Shown: positions 9,957-21,105 of the stretch, in pieces | How positions within the stretch are numbered: position 1 is the stretch's first letter | Layout: each line of letters opens with the position of its first letter | DNA from: Candidatus Burkholderia humilis | Lineage (GTDB): Bacteria > Pseudomonadota > Gammaproteobacteria > Burkholderiales > Burkholderiaceae | Length of the DNA: 62,602 nucleotides | Reading direction: 5' to 3' | Assembly (NCBI GenBank): GCA_001184405.1 | Contig: LFMX01000025.1 | Span: 1-62,602 of the forward strand | Position numbers and translations under genes: made by a program | Notes under the pieces: generated by a model | The model's database searches: none | What the model was told of the DNA's origin: nothing | The model's input: only the letters and a program-made list of their open reading frames with translations

Positions 9957-10655
9957 TCAGGCTTCCCGGCGGCAAGCCATCATGTAGTTGATGCTCGTGT
10001 CGTTGGAAAGGCCGAAATGCTTTGAAATCGGACGATACGTGATGCCCTTGATATCGACCGGCAACAGCGACGCCGCACGCGCGAAGGTCGCGAGTTCCGA
10101 CGGCTTGATGAAACGCGCGTAATCGTGCGTGCCGCGCGGCAGCATGCGCGCGATATATTCCGCGCCGATGACCGCGAACAGATACGCCTTGGCATTGCGG
10201 TTGAGCGTGGAGAAGAACACCCAGCCGCCCGGCTTCACGAGCGCGGCGCACGCGGCCACGGTTCCGGCCGGGTTCGGCACGTGTTCGAGCATTTCCATGC
10301 ACGTGACGACATCGTACGAACCGGGTTCGCGCGCCGCGAGCGCTTCGACCGCGATCTCCTCGTACGCCACCTCGACGCCGCTTTCCAGACTATGCAGATC
10401 GGCCACGCCCAGCGCGTTCGACGACAGATCGATGCCTTTCACCTTCGCGCCGCGCGTTGCCATCGACTCGGACAGAATGCCGCCGCCGCAGCCGATATCG
10501 ACGACTTGCTTGTCCATCAGGTGCGCGTGCGCATCGATCCAGTCGAGCCGCACGGGGTTCAGCTCGTGAAGCGGCTTGAACTCGGCGTTCGGGTCCCACC
10601 AGCGATGCGCCAGCTCGCTGAATTTCTGTAACTCGTGCGGATCGACATTGGTCAT
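9957..10655 (-). CDS. ubiG: Ubiquinone biosynthesis O-methyltransferase
   Basis: Intact 232-residue class I SAM-dependent methyltransferase that carries out both O-methylation steps of ubiquinone synthesis. SAM motif I is VVDIGCGGG (residues 51-59). Other UbiG-typical segments are [12 protein letters not shown] at the N-terminus and [18 protein letters not shown] in the substrate region. The ATG at 10655 was chosen because [12 protein letters not shown] is the conventional UbiG start and an AAGG box lies about 10 nt upstream; the frame stays open further but without homology. It is the first gene of a ubiG-gph operon behind a plausible sigma-70 promoter. Confidence 0.94.
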   Translation of the reverse strand: MTNVDPHELQKFSELAHRWWDPNAEFKPLHELNPVRLDWIDAHAHLMDKQVVDIGCGGGILSESMATRGAKVKGIDLSSNALGVADLHSLESGVEVAYEEIAVEALAAREPGSYDVVTCMEMLEHVPNPAGTVAACAALVKPGGWVFFSTLNRNAKAYLFAVIGAEYIARMLPRGTHDYARFIKPSELATFARAASLLPVDIKGITYRPISKHFGLSNDTSINYMMACRREA

Positions 10656-10704
10656 GTTCGCAATTGCCTTCGTTAAGTCGTGAATCGAATAGGACCGAGT
10701 ACCG

Positions 10705-10733
10705 AGTATATAGGTGGCGGGAAGGGCGGGCAA
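10705..10733 (-). promoter_or_regulatory. Putative sigma-70 promoter of ubiG-gph
   Basis: On the minus strand TTGCCC (10728-10733) and TATACT (10705-10710) are separated by 17 nt, and the -10 box lies about 50 nt upstream of the ubiG ATG. The match is good at -10 and four of six at -35. It is downstream of the ompA terminator, so ubiG needs its own promoter here. Confidence 0.5.
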
Positions 10734-10811
10734 AAAGCGGAATCGGCGCGTGCTGACTCGGCTGATCATTGAATGTGCGAATGCGGAGAAGAAACTCGAA
10801 TTAAAACGCGC

Positions 10812-10838
10812 ATAAAAACCCCCGCCTAAGCGGGGGTT
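10812..10838 (-). terminator. Rho-independent terminator of the OmpA-family gene
   Basis: AACCCCCGC (10817-10825) pairs with GCGGGGGTT (10830-10838) around a 4-nt loop. On the minus strand the stem is followed by TTTTTATG. It lies 26 nt past the stop of the OmpA-family gene. Confidence 0.85.
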
Positions 10839-10863
10839 CGACCTGCGGCAATCAGCTTCGCGA

Positions 10864-11526
10864 TTACTGCTGCGGCTGACGGGTCGTGCCCACAACTTCG
10901 ATCTGCACGCGACGATCCGGCGCGAGGCAGGCGATGAATTGCTTGCGATTCTTCTGCTGGCAGCTGTTGCCCGTGACCGGGTCGCGCTTGCCCTTGCCTT
11001 CCGTGTAGATACGGTTGGCTTCGATGCCCTTGCTGACCAGGTAAGCCTTCACAGCTTGCGCACGGCGCAGCGACAGACGATCGTTGTACTTGTCCGAACC
11101 GATACGGTCCGTGTAGCCCGTTGCGACGATGACTTCGAGGTTCAGCGCGCCGACCTTCGATGCCAGGTCGTCCAGCTTTTCCTTACCAGCCGGTTTCAGA
11201 ACAGCCTTGTCGAAGTCGAACAGAGCGTCAGCCTGGTAGGTGACCTTCTGCGACTGGATAACCGGAGCCGGCGGAGCGACCGGTGCCGGCGGCGTCGGTG
11301 CTTGCGCGACCAGTGCGCCGTCGCACTTTGCGTTAGCCGTAGCCGGGGTCCAGAATGCGTCGCGCCAGCACAGTTCGTTCGTGCCGTTCATCCACACATA
11401 CTCGCCCGTGCCGTTCACCCAGTTGTCGTTCACAGCTTGTCGCGATGCCGGCACCGACTGTGCGTAGGCCGATGCAGCCATAACCGCGGTAGCTGCAATG
11501 AACGCGAGCTTTGAAAGTTTATTCAT
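10864..11526 (-). CDS. OmpA-family outer-membrane protein
   Basis: Intact 220-residue protein. A signal peptide ([19 protein letters not shown], cleavage near AYA-QS) is followed by a short Trp-rich region ([19 protein letters not shown]), a Pro/Ala linker, and a C-terminal OmpA domain. The domain has [40 protein letters not shown] and RRVQIEVVG, which anchor the outer membrane to peptidoglycan. It lacks the eight-stranded barrel of enterobacterial OmpA, so it is the compact Burkholderia-type form. A strong GAGGAG ribosome site stands 4-5 nt before the ATG, in keeping with high expression. Monocistronic: long upstream spacer, own terminator. Confidence 0.9.
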   Translation of the reverse strand: MNKLSKLAFIAATAVMAASAYAQSVPASRQAVNDNWVNGTGEYVWMNGTNELCWRDAFWTPATANAKCDGALVAQAPTPPAPVAPPAPVIQSQKVTYQADALFDFDKAVLKPAGKEKLDDLASKVGALNLEVIVATGYTDRIGSDKYNDRLSLRRAQAVKAYLVSKGIEANRIYTEGKGKRDPVTGNSCQQKNRKQFIACLAPDRRVQIEVVGTTRQPQQ

Positions 11527-12239
11527 ATTTCTCCTCTCGAAATTGAGATTACCGCAGGTTTACTGCGAGCCTGTAGACGAAGACAAGTCATACATTGCTC
11601 GAAGTATAACATTCCCGTGGAACAAAACGCTTTGTATAGACTTCGAGCAGTGTCTAACTTTGTGCGTTGGCATTTTGCCATATCGTTCCCTTGCAACGAT
11701 AAAAATATCCCCGCACCCTCAACGCCCGCAACCTTATGTGGTGCATGTGCAACAAGAAAGGGACAGGAAGCGGTCAGGGCCTCAGAAGGCGCGATTCGTA
11801 AGCACTTTGCGTGCCTGAAAGCGATTTTCTGCGAATTTTCACCACTGCGAATCTTGGGTCTGGCAAACATCGAGGCGGCATGATAGCCCGCCTGAATGAC
11901 GAATTGACGGAAACGTTCCCACTGTTTTTGTAAGTAATTGGTACGGCGTTGCGCATCGTGCCGTTTATATCCGCATGGCTGAATGCCAGCATGCCGAACA
12001 CACACTATGTATACGGCATGCGTCCGGGCGCACAAGTCGCGCATGGTAGAATTTTTAGATGTGCTGCGTTCGCACCACATAAAAAATATATGCACTGCGA
12101 GTGAAACAACACATGCAGCGCGTAGCGTACGTCGGCTACACGCCTGGCCGGCGCGCGTCGCGCGGCTCGCGAGCGAATTCCGGATCGATTGCGGGAAACG
12201 CGCCGCCGTGTCGCCGCTGCACAGTTCAAGACACGGATA
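11527..12239. other. 713-nt spacer between the divergent ompA-family and gyrA genes
   Basis: No supported gene; the long frames crossing it are antisense to gyrA and have no family features. The half near 11590-11720 is AT-rich and includes TATACT on the minus strand (about 11600-11606), possibly the ompA-side -10. Near the gyrA side an 8-bp inverted repeat GCATGCCG (11989-11996)/CGGCATGC (12014-12021) flanks a GTATAC palindrome, and TAGAAT lies near 12048. It must carry both promoters, but neither is a convincing two-box match by eye. Confidence 0.5.
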
Positions 12240-14888
12240 ATGGATCAATTCGCCAAAGAGACTCTGCCAATCTCCCTCGAGGAGGAAATGCGCCGTTCGT
12301 ATCTCGATTACGCGATGAGCGTGATCGTCGGGCGCGCGCTTCCCGATGTCCGCGATGGTTTGAAGCCGGTGCATCGCCGGGCGCTCTACTCGATGCACGA
12401 GCTGAACAACGACTGGAACCGCGCCTACAAGAAGTCGGCGCGTATCGTCGGTGACGTGATCGGTAAGTATCACCCGCACGGCGACGCTTCGGTCTACGAG
12501 ACCATCGTGCGCATGGCGCAGCCGTTCTCGCTGCGCTATATGCTGGTGGACGGCCAGGGCAACTTCGGCTCGGTAGATGGCGACAACGCCGCGGCCATGC
12601 GTTACACCGAAATCCGCATGGCGAAGATCGGTCACGAACTGCTGGCCGACATCGACAAGGAAACAGTCGACTTCGGGCCGAACTACGACGGCAGCGAAAA
12701 CGAGCCGCTCGTGCTGCCGGCGCGCATTCCCAATCTGCTGATCAACGGGTCGGCCGGCATTGCGGTCGGCATGGCGACCAACATTCCGCCGCACAATCTG
12801 CGCGAAATCGTCGATGCCTGTCTGCATCTGCTGAATACGCCCGAAGTCACCGTCGACGAACTCATCGAGATCGTGCCAGCGCCGGACTTCCCGACGGCCG
12901 GCATCATCTACGGCGTCGTGGGAGTGCGCGATGGTTATCGCACGGGGCGCGGACGCGTCGTCATGCGCGCGGCCACGCACTTCGAAGAGATCGACCGCGG
13001 TCAGCACATGGCGATCATCGTCGACGAGATTCCGTATCAGGTGAACAAGCGCACGCTGCTCGAGCGCATCGCCGAACTCGTCAACGAGAAAAAGCTGGAA
13101 GGCATCTCCGATATTCGCGACGAGTCCGATAAATCGGGCATGCGCGTCGTGATCGAACTGAAGCGCGGGGAAGTGCCGGAAGTCATTCTGAACAATCTGT
13201 ACAAGCAGACGCAGCTTCAGGATACGTTTGGCATGAATCTGGTCGCGCTCGTCGACGGCCAGCCCAAGCTGCTGAATCTGAAGGAAATGCTGGAGTGCTT
13301 CCTGTCGCATCGGCGGGAAGTGCTGACGCGGCGCACTGTATACGAACTGCGCAAGGCGCGGGACCGCGGGCACGTGCTCGAAGGTCTGGCGGTCGCGCTG
13401 GCGAACATCGACGAATTCATCGCGATCATCAAGGCCACGCCAACGCCGCCGATCGCCAAGCAGGATTTGATGTCGCGCCCGTGGGATTCGTCGCTCGTGC
13501 ACGAAATACTCACGCGCGCCGAAACCGAGCAAGCGCGCGGGCGCCTAGCGTATCGGCCGGAGGGGTTGAATCCGGCGTACGGGTTGCAGGAAGACGGTCT
13601 GTACAAGTTGTCGGACATTCAAGCGCAGGAAATTCTGCAGATGCGTCTGCAACGCCTGACCGGTCTGGAGCAGGACAAGATCGTCGGCGAATATCGTGAC
13701 GTCATGGCGCAAATCGCCGATCTGCTCGACATCCTCGCGCGGCCCGAACGTATCCGTCAGATGATCGTCGACGAACTAGGCCAGATTCGCACCGAATTCG
13801 GCGACGACCGCCGCTCGCGTATCGAAATGAACGCGACGGAACTCAACACCGAAGACCTGATCACGCCGACGGACATGGTCGTCACCATGTCGCATTCCGG
13901 CTACGTGAAGTCGCAGTCGCTGTCCGAGTATCGCGCGCAAAAGCGTGGCGGGCGCGGCAAGCAGGCGACGCAAATGAAGGAAGACGACTGGATCGATACG
14001 CTGTTCATCGCGAACACGCACGATCACATGCTGTGCTTCTCGAACCGTGGCCGCGTGTATTGGGTCAAGGTCTATGAAGTGCCGCAGGGTTCGCGCAATT
14101 CGCGCGGCCGTCCAATCGTCAACATGTTCCCGCTGCAGGACGGCGAGAAGATCAACGTCGTGCTGCCGGTGAAGGAATTTTCGGCGGACAAGTACGTGTT
14201 CATGACCACATCGCTCGGCACGGTCAAGAAGACGCCGCTCGAAGCATTCAGCCGTCCGATGAAGAAGGGCATTATCGCGGTTGGTCTGGATGAGGGCGAT
14301 TTCCTGATCGGCGCGGCCATTACCGACGGTGCGCACGACGTCATGCTGTTCTCGGATGCGGGCAAGGCCGTGCGTTTCGACGAAAACGACGTGCGCGCGA
14401 TGGGCCGCGAGGCACGCGGCGTGCGAGGCATGCAGCTCGAAGATAGCCAGCAGGTCATCGCCATGCTGGTGGCGGGCGGCGAGAATCAGTCGGTACTGAC
14501 CGCGACCGAGAACGGTTACGGCAAGCGCACGCCGATCAACGAGTACACGCGTCATGGCCGTGGCACGAAGGGCATGATCGCCATCCAGACGTCCGAGCGT
14601 AACGGCCGTGTGGTCGCGGCGACGCTCGTCGAACTGGAAAGCGAAATCATGCTGATCACGACCGCCGGCGTGCTGATCCGCACGCGGGTGTCCGAAATCC
14701 GTGAAATGGGACGTGCAACTCAAGGTGTTACACTCATCAGCCTTGACGAAGGAACGAAGTTGTCGGGACTGCAGCATATCGCCGAGGCCGAGGCGGAAGC
14801 CGAACTCGAAGGCGATGCGGACTCGAACGGCGCCGCTGCAAAGTCTGACGATGCGACGGACGCGCCGGACAACGGCGAAAGCACCTGA
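12240..14888 (+). CDS. gyrA: DNA gyrase subunit A
   Basis: Intact 882-residue protein; with GyrB it introduces negative supercoils. The start [20 protein letters not shown] is the usual one for this group. Catalytic Tyr is Y122 in AAMRYTEIR, and the GyrA box that wraps DNA is QKRGGRG at residues 567-573. The tail is acidic ([11 protein letters not shown]). The quinolone-resistance region reads [17 protein letters not shown], giving Ala83, Ser84 and Glu87 in E. coli numbering, where E. coli has Ser83, Ala84 and Asp87. No lesion occurs in 2.6 kb, which contrasts with the flanking accessory regions. No strong ribosome-binding site precedes the ATG. Confidence 0.97.
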   Translation: MDQFAKETLPISLEEEMRRSYLDYAMSVIVGRALPDVRDGLKPVHRRALYSMHELNNDWNRAYKKSARIVGDVIGKYHPHGDASVYETIVRMAQPFSLRYMLVDGQGNFGSVDGDNAAAMRYTEIRMAKIGHELLADIDKETVDFGPNYDGSENEPLVLPARIPNLLINGSAGIAVGMATNIPPHNLREIVDACLHLLNTPEVTVDELIEIVPAPDFPTAGIIYGVVGVRDGYRTGRGRVVMRAATHFEEIDRGQHMAIIVDEIPYQVNKRTLLERIAELVNEKKLEGISDIRDESDKSGMRVVIELKRGEVPEVILNNLYKQTQLQDTFGMNLVALVDGQPKLLNLKEMLECFLSHRREVLTRRTVYELRKARDRGHVLEGLAVALANIDEFIAIIKATPTPPIAKQDLMSRPWDSSLVHEILTRAETEQARGRLAYRPEGLNPAYGLQEDGLYKLSDIQAQEILQMRLQRLTGLEQDKIVGEYRDVMAQIADLLDILARPERIRQMIVDELGQIRTEFGDDRRSRIEMNATELNTEDLITPTDMVVTMSHSGYVKSQSLSEYRAQKRGGRGKQATQMKEDDWIDTLFIANTHDHMLCFSNRGRVYWVKVYEVPQGSRNSRGRPIVNMFPLQDGEKINVVLPVKEFSADKYVFMTTSLGTVKKTPLEAFSRPMKKGIIAVGLDEGDFLIGAAITDGAHDVMLFSDAGKAVRFDENDVRAMGREARGVRGMQLEDSQQVIAMLVAGGENQSVLTATENGYGKRTPINEYTRHGRGTKGMIAIQTSERNGRVVAATLVELESEIMLITTAGVLIRTRVSEIREMGRATQGVTLISLDEGTKLSGLQHIAEAEAEAELEGDADSNGAAAKSDDATDAPDNGEST

Positions 14889-15055
14889 TATTTTTGTGTC
14901 GCTGATCCTCCGTTATCGCTTTTGAAAGCCAGGATTGGTTAAGCTGCGCGGCTTGGCCTGATTGTCGGCGCTTCGGCGCGGCTGAAAGTGTGCCGGGTCG
15001 AAAGGCAAAAGCCCGTCGCCAGTGCTGAGCTGGATATTTTTTACAGGGAGTAATG

Positions 15056-15661
15056 ATGCAAGGACGTTTCAAGCAGTGGATGTTGTTGGCCGCATTCGTG
15101 CCGACTTTCGCGATGGCACAGTCGCTTCAGAACCAGGCACCTGCGCAATCGACCGCGGTCGCGGCAGCCCCGGCTGATCCGGCCAAGCAGGCAGCGATCA
15201 AGGAATTGCTCGACGCGATTGACGGTCAGAAGCTCGCCAGCGCGCTGGGCAACAATCTGCAGATGCAATCGAAGCAGATCGTTCCGCAGATCCTGTCGGA
15301 AGCGCTGACCGAAAACAAGTCGCTGAGCGAAAAGCAGAAGCAAGCGGCAGTTCCGCAACTGCAAAAGACCGCCATGCCGAAGCTGGTTGACTCGGCAGGC
15401 CAGGTTTTCGCATCGGATTCGTTCCGTCAGGACGCATTGAAGGCACAAGCCGACGCGTACAACAAGTACTACTCGGCCGACGAGATCAAGAACCTGACGG
15501 CGTTCTACAAGAGCCCGACGGGGCGCAAGTTCCTGGAAGTTCAGGATCTGGTCATTCGCGACGTGTACAGCGGCATGATGAACAAGTACATGCAGCAATC
15601 GGTCGACGCAACGCGTCGCATGGCCGATCAGGAAGTGTCGAGCGTCAAGCCGGGCAAGTAA
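15056..15661 (+). CDS. DUF2059 domain-containing secreted protein
   Basis: Intact protein of about 201 residues. A signal peptide (MQGRFKQWMLLAAFVPTFAM, cleavage near AMA-QS) precedes a helical DUF2059 domain with KYYSADEIKNLTAFYKSPTG and RKFLEVQDLVIRDVYSGMMN. Function is unknown; the family is periplasmic and widespread in proteobacteria. Two in-frame ATGs overlap at 15053 and 15056; the second is preferred because GGGAG (15046-15050) is only 2 nt from the first but 5 nt from the second. It lies between gyrA and serC, has its own terminator, and is likely an independent unit. Confidence 0.85.
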   Translation: MQGRFKQWMLLAAFVPTFAMAQSLQNQAPAQSTAVAAAPADPAKQAAIKELLDAIDGQKLASALGNNLQMQSKQIVPQILSEALTENKSLSEKQKQAAVPQLQKTAMPKLVDSAGQVFASDSFRQDALKAQADAYNKYYSADEIKNLTAFYKSPTGRKFLEVQDLVIRDVYSGMMNKYMQQSVDATRRMADQEVSSVKPGK

Positions 15662-15742
15662 GCACGGCGACAGTGTCGTAATGGAAATTCGCCAGTGGCG
15701 CTTGCCGCAGGCTGCATTGGCGGGTTTTCAGGACGGTGCGAT

Positions 15743-15785
15743 AATAGCTGTTTGCGTGTAAACGCAAACAGCTATTTCTTTTTCA
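15743..15785 (+). terminator. Rho-independent terminator after the DUF2059 gene
   Basis: AATAGCTGTTTGCGT (15743-15757) pairs perfectly with ACGCAAACAGCTATT (15762-15776) around GTAA. TTTCTTTTTC follows. Confidence 0.9.
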
Positions 15786-15857
15786 GCGTCGGAGCGCGTT
15801 CTTCGCTCAGTTTGGTTGCGTCGGCGCTTGCCAAAATCGGAAACTCGGGATCTTCAG

Positions 15858-16940
15858 ATGCGCGTGTTCAATTTCTCCGCCGGCCCTGCCGCCATGCCGG
15901 AAGAAGTGCTTCGGCAAGCCGCCGATGAAATGCTCGACTGGCGCGGCAGCGGCATGAGCGTGATGGAAATGAGCCATCGCGGCGCCGAATTCATGTCGAT
16001 CCATGAAGAAACGCTGACCGATCTGCGCGAACTGCTGAAGGTGCCCGCATCGCACCGGATCTTGTTTTTGCAGGGCGGCGGCATCGGCGAAAACGCGATC
16101 GTGCCGATGAACCTGCTCGGCAAGAAGCAAACCGCCGACTTCGTCGTGACCGGTTCGTGGTCGACGAAATCGTTCAAGGAAGCGCAGAAGTACGGCACGC
16201 CGCATCTCGCGGCCAACGGCAAAACCGAGCAAGGTTTTACGCGCGTGCCGACGTTCAGCGAGTGGAAGCTGTCCGACGATCCAGTTTACGTGCATCTGTG
16301 CACGAACGAAACCATCGACGGCGTCGAGGCGTTCGAGATTCCCGATCTCGGCGATATCCCGCTCGTGGCCGATGCGTCGTCGCACATTCTTTCGCGTCCG
16401 ATGGACATCGCCAAGTACGGCGTGCTCTTCGGCGGCGCGCAGAAGAACATCGGCATGGCGGGCGTGACGGTCGTGATCGTGCGTGAGGATTTGCTGGATC
16501 GCGCGTTGCCCATTTGCCCCTCGGCGTTCGAGTGGAAGACCATCGCCGAGAATAATTCGATGTTCAACACACCGCCCACTTACGCGATCTATATCGCGGG
16601 CCTCGTGTTCAAGTGGCTGAAGAAGCAGAGCGGCTTGCCCGGAATCGAAGCGCGCAACGTCGAAAAGGCGAAGCTCTTGTACGACACCATCGATTCCAGC
16701 GATTTCTACCTCAACAAGGTCGAGCGACAGAACCGTTCGCGCATGAACGTGCCGTTCTTTCTCGCCGATGAATCACGCAATACCGATTTCCTGGCCGGCG
16801 CAAAAGCGCGCGGTCTGTTGCAACTGAAGGGCCACAAGTCCGTCGGCGGCATGCGGGCATCGATCTACAACGCGGTGCCGGTCGAGGGCGTGAAGGCGCT
16901 CGTCGAATACATGAAGGAATTCGAGCGCGAAAGCGCCTAA
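15858..16940 (+). CDS. serC: Phosphoserine aminotransferase
   Basis: Intact 360-residue PLP enzyme that makes 3-phosphoserine from 3-phosphohydroxypyruvate and also acts in pyridoxal phosphate synthesis. The PLP-binding lysine is K196 in [12 protein letters not shown]. Other family marks are [14 protein letters not shown] at the start, [14 protein letters not shown], and the C-terminal [16 protein letters not shown]. The ATG at 15858 gives the standard length and start; upstream codons in frame show no homology. First gene of a serC-pheA-tyrA-aroA-cmk-rpsA run, the usual order in Burkholderia, joining serine and aromatic amino acid synthesis to nucleotide and ribosome functions. Confidence 0.96.
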   Translation: MRVFNFSAGPAAMPEEVLRQAADEMLDWRGSGMSVMEMSHRGAEFMSIHEETLTDLRELLKVPASHRILFLQGGGIGENAIVPMNLLGKKQTADFVVTGSWSTKSFKEAQKYGTPHLAANGKTEQGFTRVPTFSEWKLSDDPVYVHLCTNETIDGVEAFEIPDLGDIPLVADASSHILSRPMDIAKYGVLFGGAQKNIGMAGVTVVIVREDLLDRALPICPSAFEWKTIAENNSMFNTPPTYAIYIAGLVFKWLKKQSGLPGIEARNVEKAKLLYDTIDSSDFYLNKVERQNRSRMNVPFFLADESRNTDFLAGAKARGLLQLKGHKSVGGMRASIYNAVPVEGVKALVEYMKEFERESA

Positions 16941-16968
16941 AACCTTGCCTCAGACATCAAAGCACCGC

Positions 16969-18051
16969 ATGGACGACGATCTCAATTCTCAACTCAAATC
17001 GCTGCGTGAGCGCATCGATGTGCTCGACGCGCAGCTCATCGCGCTATTGAATCAGCGCGCCGCCGTCGCGCTCGAAGTCGGCGAGGTGAAAAAGCATTTC
17101 AACGCGCCGGTGTTTCGTCCCGAGCGCGAATTGCAGGTCATCGCGCGCTTGCAGGAAATGAGCGACGGACCGCTCGCCGATGACCATATTGCGTCGATCT
17201 GGCGCGAGATCATGGCCGCGAGCCGCGCGCTCGAACAGACCATCAGCGCGGCGTTTCTCGGGCCGGTCGGCACCTACAGCGAACAGGCGATGTTCGAATA
17301 CTTCGGTCATTCGATCGCCGGCGTGCCGTGTCCGTCGATCGACGAAGTGTTCCGCGCCGTCGAAGCGGGCGCAGCGCAATACGGCGTCGTGCCGGTCGAG
17401 AACTCGGCGGAAGGCGCGGTGTCGCGCACGCTGGATTTGCTACTGTCCACGTCGCTTCTGATCGGCGGCGAACTCGCATTGCCGATTCATCATAATTTGT
17501 TGACGGTGTCGGGCACGCTTGATGGCATCACGCGCGTGTGCGCGCATCCGCAGGCGCTTGCGCAATGTCAGCGCTGGCTGACTGCGAACGCGCCACATCT
17601 CGAGCGCAAGGCGGTATCGAGCAATGCAGAAGCGGCGCGTCTTGCGGTGGATGATCCGACTGTCGCGGCCATCGCGGGCGATCGCGCGGCGACGCATTAC
17701 GGCCTCGGCGTCGTGTATTCGATGATTCAGGACGATCCGCACAATCGCACGCGTTTCGTGATCATCGGCCGCGAGCCGACCGGGTCGAGCGGTCATGATC
17801 AGACGTCGATCATCGTCACCGTGAAGAACGAATCCGGCGCGGTGTTCAAGTTGCTCGAACCGCTCGCGAAGCACGGCGTCTTGACGACGCGCTTCGAGTC
17901 GCGGCCCGCGCGTTCGGGCACGTGGGAGTATTACTTCTATATCGATATCGAAGGTCATCGCGACGATGCACCGGTCGCGGCGGCGCTCGACGAACTCGGA
18001 CGCAAGGCCGCGTTCCTGAAGATTCTCGGTTCGTATCCGGTGGCGCGCTGA
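16969..18051 (+). CDS. pheA: Bifunctional chorismate mutase / prephenate dehydratase
   Basis: Intact 360-residue P-protein that converts chorismate to prephenate and then phenylpyruvate for phenylalanine. Residues about 1-90 form the AroQ-type mutase (LRERIDVLDAQLIALLNQRA). About 95-275 form the dehydratase (FLGPVGTYSEQAMFEYFGHS, GVVPVENSAEGAVSRTLDLL, and the NRTRFVIIG active-site segment). About 280-355 form an ACT regulatory domain (KLLEPLAKHGVLTTRFESRP), the site of phenylalanine feedback. The ATG at 16969 (MDDDLNSQL) is preferred over a TTG 24 nt upstream. The gap from serC is 28 nt. Confidence 0.95.
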   Translation: MDDDLNSQLKSLRERIDVLDAQLIALLNQRAAVALEVGEVKKHFNAPVFRPERELQVIARLQEMSDGPLADDHIASIWREIMAASRALEQTISAAFLGPVGTYSEQAMFEYFGHSIAGVPCPSIDEVFRAVEAGAAQYGVVPVENSAEGAVSRTLDLLLSTSLLIGGELALPIHHNLLTVSGTLDGITRVCAHPQALAQCQRWLTANAPHLERKAVSSNAEAARLAVDDPTVAAIAGDRAATHYGLGVVYSMIQDDPHNRTRFVIIGREPTGSSGHDQTSIIVTVKNESGAVFKLLEPLAKHGVLTTRFESRPARSGTWEYYFYIDIEGHRDDAPVAAALDELGRKAAFLKILGSYPVAR

Positions 18052-18105
18052 CCGTTTCGTTTTCCGATTCACCCGCGTCGAACGGCGCGTTTTTATCGAT
18101 GTTCC

Positions 18106-19032
18106 GTGGCTGCTTTCTCTTTCAATAAACTGGTTATCTTCGGCGTCGGTCTGATCGGCGGATCGCTCGCACGCGCGTTGCGTGAGCGCGCGGGCCTCGA
18201 AGGCCGCATTGTCGGCGTCGGGCGTTCGGTGAAGTCGGTCGAGCGCGCGCTCGAACTCGGCGTGATCGACGAAGCCGCCGCGCTCGATGACGACCTCGCG
18301 CTGGCCAACGCGCTCGAAGGTGCCGATGTCGTGCTCATCGCTGCGCCCGTCGCGCAGACCGAGCCGCTGCTCGCGCGCATCGCGCCGTGGCTCGACACGC
18401 GCACGATCGTCACGGATGCAGGCAGCACGAAGAGCGATGTCGTCGCGTCGGCGCGGCGTGCGCTGGGCGATCGCATCACGCAGTTCGTGCCAGGTCATCC
18501 GATCGCCGGGCGCGAGTCGAGCGGTGTCGACGCCGCGCTGCCCGAGTTGTACGTCGAACGCAACGTGGTGCTGTGTCCGCTGCCGGAAAACGCACCGGCC
18601 GATGTCGAGCGCATCGCGCACATGTGGAGCGCGACTGGCACGTGCGTACGCCAGATGAGCGAGGCGCAGCACGATCGCGTGTTTGCGTCGGTGAGTCATT
18701 TGCCGCATGTGCTGTCCTTCGCGCTGGTCAATCAGATTCTCGCCACGCCCGACACCGAGCTCAAATTTTCGTTCGCCGCGGGCGGTTTTCGCGATTTCAC
18801 GCGCATCGCGGCATCGAACCCGGAAATGTGGCGCGATATCTGTCTCGCGAATCGCGAAGCGCTGCTCGCCGAACTCGACGACTACACGCAAGTGCTGGCG
18901 CGTTTTCGCGCGGCCATCGATGCCTCCGACGGCGCGGCGCTCGAAGAAGCGTTCGCGCGCTCGCGCGTCGCGCGCACGGAATGGCAGGAACGCGGCGGCA
19001 TCAGGCCGTCCGGTGATATCGCTGCTAAGTAA
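18106..19032 (+). CDS. tyrA: Prephenate dehydrogenase
   Basis: Intact 308-residue NAD(P)-dependent enzyme that turns prephenate into 4-hydroxyphenylpyruvate for tyrosine. The Rossmann motif is GVGLIGGS at residues 13-20. The family motifs [12 protein letters not shown] and [14 protein letters not shown] are present. The start is GTG at 18106, giving [13 protein letters not shown]; there is no ATG in frame before the nucleotide-binding motif, so GTG is required. It is not fused to chorismate mutase. The stop is 8 nt before aroA, supporting co-transcription. Confidence 0.94.
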   Translation: MAAFSFNKLVIFGVGLIGGSLARALRERAGLEGRIVGVGRSVKSVERALELGVIDEAAALDDDLALANALEGADVVLIAAPVAQTEPLLARIAPWLDTRTIVTDAGSTKSDVVASARRALGDRITQFVPGHPIAGRESSGVDAALPELYVERNVVLCPLPENAPADVERIAHMWSATGTCVRQMSEAQHDRVFASVSHLPHVLSFALVNQILATPDTELKFSFAAGGFRDFTRIAASNPEMWRDICLANREALLAELDDYTQVLARFRAAIDASDGAALEEAFARSRVARTEWQERGGIRPSGDIAAK

Positions 19033-19040
19033 AGAAACCT

Positions 19041-20345
19041 ATGGAACATCTCGATCTCGGACCTTTCTCCCGCCCGTCCGGCACCGTGCGACTGCCCGGC
19101 TCGAAGAGCATTTCGAATCGCGTGCTTTTGCTCGCGGCGCTTTCGAGCGGCGAAACGTCCATCACCAATCTGCTCGATTCCGACGACACGCGCGTGATGA
19201 TTGCCGCGCTGAAGGATCTCGGCGTCGCGGTGCGCGATGACGGCGAGCGCGTGATCGTTGGCGGAACCGGCGGCGCGTTTGCGTCGAAATCGGCGGAATT
19301 GTTTTTGGGCAATGCGGGCACGGCGGTGCGTCCGCTGACCGCGGCGCTGGCCGTGAACGGCGGCGAATATCGCGTGCACGGCGTGCCGCGCATGCACGAA
19401 CGACCGATCGGCGATCTCGTCAACGGGCTGCGTCAGATCGGCGCGAAGATCGATTACGAACTGAACGATGGCTTTCCGCCGCTGAAGATTCATCCGGCGA
19501 AGATCGCCATCGACAAGCCGATTCGCGTGCGCGGCGATGTGTCGAGCCAGTTTCTGACCGCGCTGTTGATGAGCCTTCCCGTGATCGAAGGGCGCAGCGC
19601 GCCGGTGACGGTGGAAGTCGAGGACGAACTGATCTCGAAGCCGTACATCGACATTACGATTCGGTTGATGGAGCGCTTCGGCGTGACGGTCGAGCGCGAC
19701 GGCTGGTCGAGTTTCACGATTCCCGTCGGCGCGCGCTATCGGTCGCCGAGCGCGATCATGGTCGAAGGCGATGCCTCGTCGGCGTCGTATTTTCTAGCAG
19801 CGGGCGCGATCGGCCACGGTCCGGTGCGCGTGGAAGGCGTCGGGCGCGCGAGCATTCAGGGCGATATCGGTTTCGCGGATGCGTTGAATCGCATGGGCGC
19901 GAACGTGATGATGGGCGAGGATTGGATCGAAGTGCGCGGTGGCGAATCGGACGATGGCAGGCTCGCGCCCATCGACATGGATTTCAACCTGATTCCGGAT
20001 GCCGCGATGACCATAGCCGTGGCCGCGCTGTTCGCCAACGGCACGACGACGCTGCGCAATATAGCAAGCTGGCGTGTGAAGGAAACCGACCGCATCGCCG
20101 CGATGGCGACGGAATTGCGCAAGGTTGGCGCGACGGTGGAAGAGGGCGCGGATTACCTCGTCGTTACGCCGTCGGAGAAGCTGACGCCGGACGCGGCCAT
20201 CGACACCTACGACGATCACCGCATGGCGATGTGTTTTTCGCTCGTGAGTCTGGGCGGCGTGCCGGTGCGCATCAACGATCCGAAGTGCGTGAACAAGACG
20301 TTCCCGGATTATTTCGACCGATTTTCGACGCTCGTGAAGGCTTGA
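19041..20345 (+). CDS. aroA: 3-phosphoshikimate 1-carboxyvinyltransferase (EPSP synthase)
   Basis: Intact 434-residue enzyme of the shikimate pathway that adds the enolpyruvyl group of PEP to shikimate 3-phosphate. The N-terminal motif [17 protein letters not shown] places the phosphate-binding Lys at residue 22. [16 protein letters not shown] is the PEP-site loop, with Gly rather than Ala in NAGTA as in glyphosate-sensitive class I enzymes. [11 protein letters not shown] and [15 protein letters not shown] follow. Length is normal. The stop is 1 nt before an upstream in-frame GTG of cmk. Confidence 0.95.
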   Translation: MEHLDLGPFSRPSGTVRLPGSKSISNRVLLLAALSSGETSITNLLDSDDTRVMIAALKDLGVAVRDDGERVIVGGTGGAFASKSAELFLGNAGTAVRPLTAALAVNGGEYRVHGVPRMHERPIGDLVNGLRQIGAKIDYELNDGFPPLKIHPAKIAIDKPIRVRGDVSSQFLTALLMSLPVIEGRSAPVTVEVEDELISKPYIDITIRLMERFGVTVERDGWSSFTIPVGARYRSPSAIMVEGDASSASYFLAAGAIGHGPVRVEGVGRASIQGDIGFADALNRMGANVMMGEDWIEVRGGESDDGRLAPIDMDFNLIPDAAMTIAVAALFANGTTTLRNIASWRVKETDRIAAMATELRKVGATVEEGADYLVVTPSEKLTPDAAIDTYDDHRMAMCFSLVSLGGVPVRINDPKCVNKTFPDYFDRFSTLVKA

Positions 20346-20406
20346 CGTGAAACGCGATGCGATCGACTTCAACCACCGTAATAACGGGCCAGAACACAAG
20401 GACCCA

Positions 20407-21087
20407 ATGAAACCAACTCGTCCTTTCGACCCCACTCCAGTAATCACCATCGACGGGCCGACTGCTTCGGGCAAGGGCACAGTCGCGGCGATCGTCGTGG
20501 CGGCGCTCGGCTTCCATTTGCTCGACAGCGGCGCGCTGTATCGGCTAGCGGCGTTGGCGAGCCTTCGCTACAGCATCGAAAAGGACGATGCGAGCGGGCT
20601 TGCGACGCTGGTCGAAGCGCTCCATATCACGTTCCGCGAAGACTGCGCGCAGCTCGATGGGGTGGATGTATCGAGCGAAATCCGTCGCGAGGAAGTGGGC
20701 AATCGCGCATCCGCGATCGCGGTGCATTCCGAGGTGCGGCAGGCGCTCATCGCGCGCCAGCGCGCGTTCCGCAAACGCCCCGGTTTGGTCGCGGACGGCC
20801 GCGACATGGGCACGGTGATCTTCCCGGACGCCACGCTGAAAGTCTTTCTGACCGCCAGCGCCGGGGCCCGCGCGGCCAGACGGCATAAGCAATTGATGCA
20901 AAAAGGTTTTTCTGCTAATATAGATGATTTGCTGCGAGATTTACGCGAACGCGACGCCCGGGACATGAACCGGGGCACCGCGCCGCTCAAGCCCGCGGCG
21001 GATGCGAAGACGCTGGACACCTCTGGTTTGTCGATCGATCAAGCGGTCGAACAGATCATCGGCTGGTACAGCGCGGTTCGCGTGTAG
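20407..21087 (+). CDS. cmk: Cytidylate kinase
   Basis: Intact 226-residue kinase that phosphorylates CMP and dCMP. The P-loop is GPTASGKGT (residues 17-25), and the CMP-binding and lid segments include [15 protein letters not shown] and [16 protein letters not shown]. The ATG at 20407 is chosen because [17 protein letters not shown] matches the family and AAGGA lies upstream; an in-frame GTG at 20347 would add 20 unsupported residues. It precedes rpsA, a linkage conserved across proteobacteria. Confidence 0.93.
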   Translation: MKPTRPFDPTPVITIDGPTASGKGTVAAIVVAALGFHLLDSGALYRLAALASLRYSIEKDDASGLATLVEALHITFREDCAQLDGVDVSSEIRREEVGNRASAIAVHSEVRQALIARQRAFRKRPGLVADGRDMGTVIFPDATLKVFLTASAGARAARRHKQLMQKGFSANIDDLLRDLRERDARDMNRGTAPLKPAADAKTLDTSGLSIDQAVEQIIGWYSAVRV

Positions 21088-21105
21088 ACGAAGTAGATGT
21101 ACGGT

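Noticed and set aside
11523..13532. 669-codon open frame on the minus strand across the gyrA 5' half and its upstream spacer
   Set aside because: It is antisense to gyrA, is rich in Arg/His/Val as expected for shadow frames in GC-rich DNA, and shows no family motif. gyrA on the plus strand is unambiguous.
17440..18891. 483-codon minus-strand open frame opposite pheA and tyrA
   Set aside because: Shadow of two well-defined plus-strand genes; no recognisable domain.
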